Source of the DNA: Lachnospiraceae bacterium | GTDB lineage: Bacteria > Bacillota > Clostridia > Lachnospirales > Lachnospiraceae | DNA: 63,568 nucleotides | NCBI GenBank assembly: GCA_016294075.1 | Contig: JAEDCQ010000010.1 | Span: forward strand, 1 to 63,568 | Direction of reading: 5' to 3' | Shown here: piece by piece, positions 33,195-41,452 of the stretch | Numbering within the stretch: the first letter of the stretch is position 1 | How the letters are laid out: each line of letters begins with the position of its first letter | Made by a program: the position numbers and the translations under genes | The notes under the pieces: model-generated | Told to the model about the DNA's origin: nothing | Databases searched by the model: none | The model's input: the letters and a program-made list of their open reading frames with translations, nothing else

Positions 33195-34091
33195 ATGGAA
33201 ACGAAGGAAATGGACAGTATTTTACAGAAAGCAGAGGTTCTTATAGAAGCTCTGCCGTATATTCAGAAATTCAACCGTAAAATTATCGTGGTTAAATATG
33301 GCGGAAGTGCAATGAGTAATGAGGAGTTGCAGCGTAATGTAATTAAGGATGTAACTCTTTTAAAATTGGTAGGCTTTAAACCGATTATTGTTCACGGTGG
33401 TGGAAAGGCAATCAGTAAGTGGGTTGAAAAGGCAGGCAAAAAAGCCGAATTTGTGAACGGACTCCGTGTGACGGATGAGGAAACAATGGAAATTGCGGAA
33501 ATGGTACTCTCACGTGTTAATAAAAATCTGGTCCGCATGGTAGAAGAGCTTGGCGTAAAGGCGGTCGGCATCAGCGGAAAAGACGGAGCTATGTTAAAGG
33601 TAGATAAGAAACTGGCAAACGGTCAGGATATCGGTTATGTCGGCGAAGTTAAGGCAGTTGACCCGAAGGTAATTTATGATTTACTTGAAAATGACTTTTT
33701 ACCTATTATTGCACCAATCGGTCTGGATGATAATTTTGATACCTATAATATCAATGCGGATGATGCGGCGTGTGCAATCGCAAAGGCAGTAGGTGCCGAT
33801 AAGCTTGTATTCCTTACGGATATTGAAGGCTTATATAAGGATATCAACGATAAGTCTTCGTTTATTTCCCGTTTGACGGATAAGGAAGCGGATGCACTCA
33901 TTGACGGCGGTCTGATTGGCGGCGGTATGCTGCCAAAGCTTGGTAATTGTACATCGGCAATTAAAAACGGCGTAAACCGTGTGCATATCCTGGACGGAAG
34001 AATTCCGCACTGTTTATTGCTGGAAATATTTACAAATCATGGAATCGGAACCGCCATAATAAGAGAAGAAGATGTCGAGCACGGAAATTAA
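33195..34091 (+). CDS. argB: acetylglutamate kinase
   Basis: The 298-residue amino-acid kinase family protein has VVKYGGSAM near its start, IVHGGGKAIS, GLRVTDEETMEIAEMVL, and the C-terminal GGMLPKLGNCTSAIKNGV. It phosphorylates N-acetylglutamate and is the usual point of arginine feedback; the N-terminal helix SILQKAEVLIEALPYIQKF is the sort found in arginine-sensitive, hexameric forms. GGAGGA at 33182-33187 selects ATG 33195 over ATG 33174. Confidence 0.95.
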   Translation: METKEMDSILQKAEVLIEALPYIQKFNRKIIVVKYGGSAMSNEELQRNVIKDVTLLKLVGFKPIIVHGGGKAISKWVEKAGKKAEFVNGLRVTDEETMEIAEMVLSRVNKNLVRMVEELGVKAVGISGKDGAMLKVDKKLANGQDIGYVGEVKAVDPKVIYDLLENDFLPIIAPIGLDDNFDTYNINADDAACAIAKAVGADKLVFLTDIEGLYKDINDKSSFISRLTDKEADALIDGGLIGGGMLPKLGNCTSAIKNGVNRVHILDGRIPHCLLLEIFTNHGIGTAIIREEDVEHGN

Positions 34092-34135
34092 TTTAACAAT
34101 TATCTGTAGAAATTTTAAAAAGCTGGGAGGGAAAA

Positions 34136-35332
34136 ATGGGTAAGATGCAGGATTATATAGAAGAAGCGGAGCAGGTACTGCTGCATACCTATAACCGTTA
34201 TCAGATTGTACTTGATAAGGGTGAAGGAGTACATCTTTATGATATAGAAGGAAAAGAATATCTTGATTTTGTTTCAGGTATCGGCGTATTTGCATTGGGA
34301 TATCATAATGAAGAGTTTAACAGTGCCTTGAAAGAGCAGATTGACAAGCTGACACATACGTCAAATTATTTTTATAATATTCCGGTAATTGAAGCGGCTA
34401 AAAAACTGAAAGAGATTTCCGGTATGGACCGTGTCTTTTTTACAAACAGCGGTGCGGAGGCAATAGAAGGAGCGATAAAAGCTGCCAGAAAGTATGCATA
34501 CCTAAAGGATGGAAAAACTGACCATGAGATTATTGCGATGGAGCATTCTTTTCATGGAAGAACAATGGGTGCCCTTGCCGTAACGGGTAAGAAGGCGTAC
34601 CGCGAAGCCTTTGAACCATTGATTGGAAATATCCGTTTTGCAAATCTGAATGATATCGAAAGCGTAAAAGCACAGATAACAGATAAAACCTGTGCGATTC
34701 TTTTGGAAACCGTTCAGGGTGAAGGCGGTATTTACCCGGCAGAGAAGAAATTTTTGGAAGAAGTATATGCAATTTGTCAGAAAAAAGATATTCTTTTGAT
34801 TCTTGATGAAATTCAGTGTGGCATGGGAAGATGCGGCTCTTATTTTGCATGGCAGAGGTATTCTGTGAAGCCGGATATTATGACAACCGCAAAGGCGGTC
34901 GGAGGCGGTATGCCGGTCGGTGCATTTCTGATGACAGAGAAGGTTGGTGCAAATTCACTGAAAGCCGGTGACCACGGAACAACCTATGGCGGTAATCCGC
35001 TTGCATGTGCTGCAATTAAGAAAACTCTTGATTTATTTGAGGAAAACCATATAATTGAACATGTGGCTTCAGTCGGAGAGTATTTAAAAGAGCAGTTAGA
35101 TTTGATAGCCACAGAATATGACTGTATCGTGGAACGAAGAGGAGTGGGATTGATGCAGGGCCTGGTATTTGACAAGCCGGTTGGCAGCATCATTGCAAAG
35201 GCAATGGAAAAGGGTCTGATACTGATTAATGCGGGAACAGATGTTATTCGTTTCCTTCCGCCTCTTATTATTGATAAGTCAGATGTCGATACCATGACAG
35301 CCATACTGAGAGAAGCTATTGAACAGGCGTAA
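34136..35332 (+). CDS. argD: acetylornithine aminotransferase
   Basis: The 398-residue class III PLP aminotransferase has FFTNSGAEAIEGAIKAARKY, the EHSFHGRTMGALA motif, ILLILDEIQCGMGRCG with the PLP-pairing aspartate, and the Schiff-base lysine in DIMTTAKAVGGGMPVGAF. It converts N-acetylglutamate semialdehyde to N-acetylornithine. GGGAGGG precedes ATG 34136. It is third in argJ-argB-argD; the next gene follows 41 bp later. Confidence 0.94.
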   Translation: MGKMQDYIEEAEQVLLHTYNRYQIVLDKGEGVHLYDIEGKEYLDFVSGIGVFALGYHNEEFNSALKEQIDKLTHTSNYFYNIPVIEAAKKLKEISGMDRVFFTNSGAEAIEGAIKAARKYAYLKDGKTDHEIIAMEHSFHGRTMGALAVTGKKAYREAFEPLIGNIRFANLNDIESVKAQITDKTCAILLETVQGEGGIYPAEKKFLEEVYAICQKKDILLILDEIQCGMGRCGSYFAWQRYSVKPDIMTTAKAVGGGMPVGAFLMTEKVGANSLKAGDHGTTYGGNPLACAAIKKTLDLFEENHIIEHVASVGEYLKEQLDLIATEYDCIVERRGVGLMQGLVFDKPVGSIIAKAMEKGLILINAGTDVIRFLPPLIIDKSDVDTMTAILREAIEQA

Positions 35333-35373
35333 AATCCGGCCTTGTGCAAAACAAAATCCAAGAGGAAACAGGT

Positions 35374-36864
35374 ATGAATTTTTCAAAAAGAATAATGTCG
35401 GTTGTATTATGTACCTGTATGGTAATAGGAGTGTTTATTTCTCCGTTTTTACAGAAAAATGATACAACAGAAGACATCATTGCTGGATTCGATTCCGTTG
35501 TAGTATGGTATACGGATGAAAGCATGACTGATTATATGAATGCTATGGCAGTGGCATTCCATGAAAAATATGATATACGTGTTATTCCGCAGCTGCAGTC
35601 GGGACTTGATTATCTGGAATCCATTTATGATGCATCGGTACGGGAGGAAAACGGACCGGATGTATATATTATCAGTAATGAAGCATTGGAAAAAGCATAC
35701 CTTTCGGGACTGGCAACAGAAATTGCGGATCCGGATAATATAGTAAATCAGGAGCATTTTCCGTTAGCAGCTCTGAATGCGGTAACCTATCAGAATAAAA
35801 AAATCGGATATCCGTATTATTTTGAAACAAGTGTGCTTTTATATAATAAAAGCTACATCTATGAGATGGCAAAGAATCAGTTGATGGCGGAAACCGCGGA
35901 AGATGTGGAAACGGAGTCCGAAGCAGCGGCCGCTGCGGATGGAGAGTCTTCTTCTGTGCAGAATACGGACGTCTCAGAGGATGCAGTCAAAGAACGTATA
36001 GAGGAATTAATCCCGAAAACTTTTGATGAATTACTCACTTTCGCTGACAGCTATGATGCACCGCAGGCGGTAGAAGCCGTATTTAAATGGGATGTAAAGG
36101 ATATTTTCTACAACTATTTCTTTATTGGGAATTATATGGATGTCGGTGGTCCGTGCGGTGATAACACAGACGAAGTGGATATTTATAATCTGGATGCGAT
36201 TAAAGCAATGCAGATTTATCAGAATCTGAATCAGTTCTTTTCCTTTGAATCGGAGGATGTGGCATATAACTCGGTTATCCGGGAATTTATGGAAGGAAAA
36301 CTGGTATTTACGACTGCAACGAGTGATATTATGAAAACCCTGCAGACAGCTGCAGAGGAGGGCGAGTTTTCATTTGAATACGGTCTTGCTGAAATACCGG
36401 ATTTAAATGATGAACTGATAACGAAAAGCCTTTCTGTTACAAATACCGTTGTAGTAAACGGGTTTTCGGACAAAAAGGAGGATGCGGATAAGTTTGCATC
36501 CTATTTGGCAGGAGAAGGAAGTGCATCTTTATATGAAAAGACAGGTAAAATACCGTCTAATTCCAAAGAAGCATGTAAGGATGATAAAACAGCAGTATTT
36601 TATCAGGAATACAGCAATTCCGTGCCGTTGCCCAAGATGATGGTGACATCAAATTTATGGGTACAGCTTGAGGTTACATTTGCAAAGGTATGGAACGGAG
36701 CTTCTGTCAGCAAAAGCTTACAGAGTCTTTCGGAAATGATTATGTCCCAGGTAACCGGAACAGAATATAGAGAAGAATATATTGATGAACCTGAAGAAGA
36801 GGAGACAACGATAGAATATCTGGACGAAGAGGCGGAAAGGGAAGCCGCAAAACAGGAAGGATAA
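35374..36864 (+). CDS. extracellular solute-binding protein (family 1-like), orphan
   Basis: The 496-residue protein has an N-terminal hydrophobic segment (residues 5-25, RIMSVVLCTCMVIGVFISPF) acting as signal or anchor, with no clear lipobox. The body looks like a sugar-type binding protein: FDSVVVWYTDESMTDYMNAM, GPDVYIISNEAL, YPYYFETSVLLYNKSY, and EGKLVFTTATSDI. An acidic low-complexity insert (about residues 170-200) and an acidic tail (EEEETTIEYLDEEAE) are unusual. No permease or ATPase gene is adjacent. AGAGGA at 35361-35366 fits ATG 35374. The ligand is unknown. Confidence 0.75.
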   Translation: MNFSKRIMSVVLCTCMVIGVFISPFLQKNDTTEDIIAGFDSVVVWYTDESMTDYMNAMAVAFHEKYDIRVIPQLQSGLDYLESIYDASVREENGPDVYIISNEALEKAYLSGLATEIADPDNIVNQEHFPLAALNAVTYQNKKIGYPYYFETSVLLYNKSYIYEMAKNQLMAETAEDVETESEAAAAADGESSSVQNTDVSEDAVKERIEELIPKTFDELLTFADSYDAPQAVEAVFKWDVKDIFYNYFFIGNYMDVGGPCGDNTDEVDIYNLDAIKAMQIYQNLNQFFSFESEDVAYNSVIREFMEGKLVFTTATSDIMKTLQTAAEEGEFSFEYGLAEIPDLNDELITKSLSVTNTVVVNGFSDKKEDADKFASYLAGEGSASLYEKTGKIPSNSKEACKDDKTAVFYQEYSNSVPLPKMMVTSNLWVQLEVTFAKVWNGASVSKSLQSLSEMIMSQVTGTEYREEYIDEPEEEETTIEYLDEEAEREAAKQEG

Positions 36865-36968
36865 AAAACGGTAAATACTTATGTGTGCCGGCATAATTTG
36901 CCTGTTATAGGAATATATATCCAATCATGTGGGAAAACTATTACCAGAAACGGAATGGAGGAATCTGC

Positions 36969-37400
36969 ATGATTGGATTTTTTATTGCCATGCTTTCGGG
37001 AGCATGTATGAGTATTCAGGGCGTGTTTAACACACAGGTGACAAAGACATCCGGTATCTGGGTGGCTAATGCATTTGTTCAGTTTACGGCATTATTGGTA
37101 TGTCTGGTAGCATGGGCATTAACAGACCGTACATCATTTGGTACGATTATGAAGGTGGAGCCCAAATATATGCTGCTTGGAGGGGCTATAGGTGCCGTTA
37201 TCACTTATACCGTAATAAAGAGCATGGAAATGCTTGGACCGGCAAAGGCTGTAATGGTTATTGTGGTAGCGCAGCTTATAATTGCTTATCTGATTGAATT
37301 GATTGGTCTTTTTGGAGTGGAAAAGCAGCCGTGGGATATAAAGAAGGCTTTTGGCATGGCACTTGCCATAGCAGGTATTATATTGTTCAAATGGGAATAA
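36969..37400 (+). CDS. DMT superfamily YdcZ/DUF606 transporter
   Basis: The 143-residue protein has four to five helices: MIGFFIAMLSGACMSIQGVFN, then AFVQFTALLVCLVAWAL, then YMLLGGAIGAVITYTVI, then AKAVMVIVVAQLIIAYLIE. This is the single-domain DUF606 form that usually works as a dimer or in tandem. GGAGGA at 36957-36962 supports ATG 36969. The partner gene is not adjacent and the substrate is unknown. Confidence 0.85.
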   Translation: MIGFFIAMLSGACMSIQGVFNTQVTKTSGIWVANAFVQFTALLVCLVAWALTDRTSFGTIMKVEPKYMLLGGAIGAVITYTVIKSMEMLGPAKAVMVIVVAQLIIAYLIELIGLFGVEKQPWDIKKAFGMALAIAGIILFKWE

Positions 37401-37440
37401 ACTGCGAAAAATCCGGGCAAGTGAAATTTTACTATGAACG

Positions 37441-37530
37441 TGAAATTTCAAATTACACTTGTAAAGTAATTTGAAATTTCATACAATGAAAATAGTCGTT
37501 ATACGGGCCCTTTACTTTACGGTAAAGGAG
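37441..37530 (+). promoter_or_regulatory. leader with two hairpins upstream of comEA
   Basis: A perfect 16-bp inverted repeat TGAAATTTCAAATTAC (37441-37456) and its complement (37466-37481) have a 9-nt loop and no T tail. Then CTTTAC/GTAAAG (37510-37527) forms a second stem that overlaps the AAAGGAG ribosome binding site (37524-37530). Confidence 0.6.
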
Positions 37531-37536
37531 ATAATG

Positions 37537-38238
37537 ATGAACAGGAAAAAAAGAATAACAATGTTTTTATTGGTCGGCTGTCTGTTTATGGGATTGTTTC
37601 TTCAGACAGGCTGCCAAAAAAGCGAGAATGGTCTGATTCTGGAGGTTTCTTCTGTAGAAGAGGCGGCGGATTTCTATGACGGTATGCTGACAGAGGAAGA
37701 AGAATCAAAGATACAGAATTCAGATGCTTCCGGCACGGAAAATTTTTCCGGACAGATTGAGGATGCGAAGATCCTTGTACATGTATGCGGCGCCGTTTTG
37801 CTTCCGGGTGTGTATGAGCTGTCTTCTGACAGCCGGGTTATAGATGCAGTTGCTGCAGCGGGAGGAATGCAGGATAGTGCCGATATGGAATTTGTGAATC
37901 TTGCACAGCCTTTGTCCGATGGGGATAAGGTCAGGATTCCTACAAAGGAAGAAGTGACAAATGCGTCAGGAGACGGATTTGAACGGAGTGACATAAGTGT
38001 TATTACATCAACGGACGAAAACAGAACGCAAAAAGAAAAACCGGATAAGATAAACATTAATACAGCGGATGTACAGGTCTTGTGTACATTGCCGGGAATC
38101 GGAGAAACGAGGGCGGAAAGTATTTTAGCTTATCGAAGTGAGCATGGTGATTTTAAGGCAATAGAGGATATTATGCTCGTCAGCGGTATCAAAGAAAGCA
38201 GCTTTCAAAAGATAAAGGACAGGATTACGGTGAAATAA
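37537..38238 (+). CDS. comEA: ComEA-family DNA uptake protein
   Basis: The 233-residue protein has a hydrophobic N-terminus ending LQTGC (imperfect lipobox, Cys about 26). An acidic stretch leads to an SLBB domain (ILVHVCGAVLLPGVYELSSD), and a C-terminal helix-hairpin-helix DNA-binding domain follows (KININTADVQVLCTLPGIG; GDFKAIEDIMLVSGIKESSF). ComEA binds incoming double-stranded DNA at the membrane. The possible lipid anchor is unusual, as most ComEA proteins have a transmembrane helix. AAAGGAG is 6 nt from ATG 37537. comEC lies 3.2 kb downstream, separated by a two-component system. Confidence 0.88.
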   Translation: MNRKKRITMFLLVGCLFMGLFLQTGCQKSENGLILEVSSVEEAADFYDGMLTEEEESKIQNSDASGTENFSGQIEDAKILVHVCGAVLLPGVYELSSDSRVIDAVAAAGGMQDSADMEFVNLAQPLSDGDKVRIPTKEEVTNASGDGFERSDISVITSTDENRTQKEKPDKININTADVQVLCTLPGIGETRAESILAYRSEHGDFKAIEDIMLVSGIKESSFQKIKDRITVK

Positions 38239-38290
38239 ATGGCAGCCGGGATTGGAACGAAGCCGCCCGGTGGCAGAATGAGAGGAAAAA

Positions 38291-38980
38291 ATGGGTAAAA
38301 AGGTATTGGTTGTAGATGACGAAAAACTTATTATTAAGGGAATTCGATACAGCTTAGAGCAGGATGGTATGGAAGTTACATGTGCTTATGACGGGGAAGA
38401 AGCCCTGGCATATGCAAAAGAACAGAAATTTGATATTATTTTACTTGATGTTATGCTTCCAAAATTGAACGGATTTGAGGTGTGCCAGCAGATTCGGGAA
38501 TTCTCCAATGTACCGATAATCATGCTGACTGCAAAAGACGGGGATATGGACAAGATTCTCGGACTGGATTACGGTGCTGATGATTATATGACAAAGCCGT
38601 TTAATATTCTAGAGGTAAAGGCACGTATCAAAGCTATTTTAAGACGTTCCACAAAAGCAGAGAGCACGGAAAATGACAGCCAGTATATTATTGCTAAGGA
38701 TATGAAGCTCGACCGCGAGGGAAGAAGAGTTTATATCGGGGAATCGGAAATCAATCTGACAGCCAAAGAATTTGATGTATTGGAGCTTCTTGTTTCTAAT
38801 CCCAATAAGGTATACAGCCGGGAAAAACTGCTAAAGCTTATCTGGGGAGAGGATTATCCGGGTGATGTCAGAACTGTGGATGTACATATCAGGAGATTAC
38901 GTGAAAAGGTTGAAAAAAAACCAAGCGACCCACAGTATGTACATACCAAATGGGGAGTAGGCTATTATTACAAGGCATAG
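38291..38980 (+). CDS. OmpR/PhoB-family response regulator (WalR/MtrA-like)
   Basis: The 229-residue protein has a receiver with acidic pair D9/D10, phospho-acceptor D53 in IILLDVMLPKLNG, and the conserved Lys in DDYMTKPF. A winged-helix domain follows (INLTAKEFDVLELLVSNPN; YPGDVRTVDVHIRRLREKVE). It most resembles WalR and MtrA. It is followed by its histidine kinase 18 bp later and a GerMN lipoprotein. The GGCAGAATGAGAGGAAA leader precedes its ATG. Targets are not known, but a candidate binding site is at 44515-44540. Confidence 0.93.
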   Translation: MGKKVLVVDDEKLIIKGIRYSLEQDGMEVTCAYDGEEALAYAKEQKFDIILLDVMLPKLNGFEVCQQIREFSNVPIIMLTAKDGDMDKILGLDYGADDYMTKPFNILEVKARIKAILRRSTKAESTENDSQYIIAKDMKLDREGRRVYIGESEINLTAKEFDVLELLVSNPNKVYSREKLLKLIWGEDYPGDVRTVDVHIRRLREKVEKKPSDPQYVHTKWGVGYYYKA

Positions 38981-38998
38981 TTGAAAAAGGATTTTATT

Positions 38999-40474
38999 AT
39001 GAATGCGATTGTTGGAAATATTTTGATGCGGATAAAAAAGCTTCGATTATATCGAAGCTTTCGGATTCGTATTTTTATTCTGATGTTGATTATCGGTATT
39101 GTTCCCACTGCAATTCTTCAGGCCGGTATTATGGATAATTATGAGACACGTGCCGTCAGTGTCAGAACAAACGAGGTATCCAATCAGTTGATGGTCATTG
39201 CCAATCATCTTCTTTTCTATAATTATCTACAGGATACATCATCCGAACTTATCAATGCAGAACTTGAACAGTTATCCAGTCTTTATGACGGACGGGTGCT
39301 TATTATAAACAGTAACTTTAATGTAGTAAAGGATACATATGGCCTTAGTGAGGGAAAGACCATTATCTCGGAGGAGGTTGTTAAATGCTTTAAGGGTGAA
39401 ACGGTAGCCAATTATGACAGGGTTAACGGATTTATTGAGATTACCACGCCGATTACCGAATCCGTAAAAACAGCTGACGAAGAATATGAAATGACAGTTG
39501 TAAAAGGTGTTATGTTAACCAGTGTTTCGACAGATACCATATCCACGACGGTAGAGATTCTGAGAAGAAAATCCTTAATCATTCAAATGGTAATGTGTAT
39601 TGCCATTTTTGGTGTTGCAATGGGAGTTTCCGGATTTTTGACAAAGCCCTTTAACCGCGTTACGAATGCCATTAATGAAGTAAAAGAAGGATATACTAAT
39701 GAAGCACTGACGATTTCGGATTATCATGAGACTGAGCATATTGTAGATGCATTTAATCAGGTCCTAAGAAGAATGCGGCTGTTGGATGAATCAAGAGAGG
39801 AGTTTGTTTCCAATGTCTCTCATGAGCTGCGGACCCCTTTGACTTCCATGAAGGTACTGTCCGATTCCCTCCTTTCACAGAATGAAGTGCCAAACGAATT
39901 GTACAGGGAGTTCCTGCAGGATATCGCAAATGAAATTGACAGGGAAAATCAGATTATTAATGACCTTCTGACATTGGTCAAGCTGGATAAAACAAATAAA
40001 GAATTAAACATCGAAACGGTTTCGGTAAATGAAATGATAGAGCTTATTTTAAAAAGACTCAGACCGATTGCGTGGAAACGTGATGTGGAAATTATTTTTG
40101 AAAGCAACCGCTCCGTTAATGCGGAAATTGACGAGGTAAAAATCACACTCGCCCTGACAAATCTGGTGGAAAATGCGGTTAAATATAACCGTGAGCATGG
40201 ATTCGTAAAAGTAACGTTAGATGCTGATCATCAGTTTTTCACCGTAGAAGTGGAGGATTCCGGTATCGGAATTCCGGAAAGCTCTTATGAACAGATTTTT
40301 GAACGTTTTTACCGCGAAGATAAATCCCATTCCAGAGAAATCGGAGGAACGGGGCTTGGTCTTTCCATTACAAAAAATGTAATTCTGATGCACAGAGGAA
40401 CCATTACTGTTTCCAGTGTATTAAATCAGGGTACGGTATTTACCGTAAAACTTCCGTTATCGTATATTAAATAA
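38999..40474 (+). CDS. sensor histidine kinase
   Basis: The 491-residue kinase has a helix at about 23-44 (FILMLIIGIVPTAILQAG), an extracytoplasmic domain of about 145 residues, and a second helix at about 192-214. A HAMP linker (FLTKPFNRVTNAINEV) leads to a HisKA domain with H274 in SNVSHELRTPLTSM. The HATPase has NLVENAVKYN, EDSGIGIP and GGTGLGLSI. No PAS domain is present, unlike many WalK proteins. ATG 38999, 8 nt after AAAAAGG, was preferred to TTG 38981. It pairs with the preceding regulator. Confidence 0.93.
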   Translation: MNAIVGNILMRIKKLRLYRSFRIRIFILMLIIGIVPTAILQAGIMDNYETRAVSVRTNEVSNQLMVIANHLLFYNYLQDTSSELINAELEQLSSLYDGRVLIINSNFNVVKDTYGLSEGKTIISEEVVKCFKGETVANYDRVNGFIEITTPITESVKTADEEYEMTVVKGVMLTSVSTDTISTTVEILRRKSLIIQMVMCIAIFGVAMGVSGFLTKPFNRVTNAINEVKEGYTNEALTISDYHETEHIVDAFNQVLRRMRLLDESREEFVSNVSHELRTPLTSMKVLSDSLLSQNEVPNELYREFLQDIANEIDRENQIINDLLTLVKLDKTNKELNIETVSVNEMIELILKRLRPIAWKRDVEIIFESNRSVNAEIDEVKITLALTNLVENAVKYNREHGFVKVTLDADHQFFTVEVEDSGIGIPESSYEQIFERFYREDKSHSREIGGTGLGLSITKNVILMHRGTITVSSVLNQGTVFTVKLPLSYIK

Positions 40475-40504
40475 TAATATACGGATAACAGAAAGGAGTC
40501 ATGC

Positions 40505-41452
40505 ATGAAACAAAAAAAGCTTCTGATCTTCTTCTTTTCCGTGCTTCTTCTTTTTTGCGCCGGCTGCGGCAGAAAAGAAAATGCGACAGAAGGAAAAGAC
40601 AGGTACAGTATTTATTATTTAAACCGGGAAGAGACAAAAATTGCAGAATTTGCTTATTATACGGATACAAAAGAACCCATGAAGGTATTGGGAGAGCTGT
40701 TGCAGGTGCTTGGACAGACGCCCCAAAACGTCGGATATCATGAAACAATCAGCAATTTTATGATTACGGCTTTTTCCATTAATGATAATGTAGTACAGAT
40801 TAGTGTAGATGACCATTACAGTGATCTTAGTCCGACAACAGAGGTTTTGACAAGAGCCGCAATTGTTAGAACATTATCCCAGATTGATGGCATTACATAT
40901 GTCAGCATGAAACAGGGAAATCATGATTTGACGGACCATACAGGTGCTGTTATCAATGCTATGACGGCAGACCAATTTGTAGATAACGCCGGAAATGAGA
41001 TAAACACATATGAAAATGTAAATTTAACACTCTATTTTGCCTCGGAGAATGGAAAATATCTGATTAAAGCAATCCGTTCCGTGGAGTATAACAGTAATAT
41101 TTCGGTAGAGAAGCTGATTGTAGAGAAACTGATTGGCGGACCGATAGGAGAGGGGTTGTATCCTACCATTAATTCCAATACAAAAATAGAAAGTGTTACC
41201 GTGAAGGATAAGATATGTTATGTAAATTTGTCGGAGGATTTTTTAAACCAACAGTATAACGTTCTTCCGGAGGTGACAATTTATTCTTTGGTTAATTCAT
41301 TGGTGGAGCTTGAGAGTGTAAATAAAGTACAGATTGCAATAAACGGAGATACAGGTAAGGTTTTCCGCGAGATTATAGAACTCTCCTCTCCGTTTGAACG
41401 TAATTTAGATATTTTAAAGTCCACCTACGGAGGTGAGTATAAGGAATTATGA
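40505..41452 (+). CDS. GerMN-domain lipoprotein
   Basis: The 315-residue protein has a lipoprotein signal with FCAGC (Cys 21) and two GerMN-type repeats. The first spans about residues 50-165 (ETISNFMITAFSINDNVVQI), the second 180-300 (NVNLTLYFASENGKYLI; VNLSEDFLNQQYNVLPEV). GerMN domains occur in GerM of Bacillus and in LpqB, the lipoprotein partner of the MtrAB system of Actinobacteria. Position right after the kinase suggests it modulates the sensor. Its TGA stop overlaps the start region of comEC. Confidence 0.85.
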   Translation: MKQKKLLIFFFSVLLLFCAGCGRKENATEGKDRYSIYYLNREETKIAEFAYYTDTKEPMKVLGELLQVLGQTPQNVGYHETISNFMITAFSINDNVVQISVDDHYSDLSPTTEVLTRAAIVRTLSQIDGITYVSMKQGNHDLTDHTGAVINAMTADQFVDNAGNEINTYENVNLTLYFASENGKYLIKAIRSVEYNSNISVEKLIVEKLIGGPIGEGLYPTINSNTKIESVTVKDKICYVNLSEDFLNQQYNVLPEVTIYSLVNSLVELESVNKVQIAINGDTGKVFREIIELSSPFERNLDILKSTYGGEYKEL

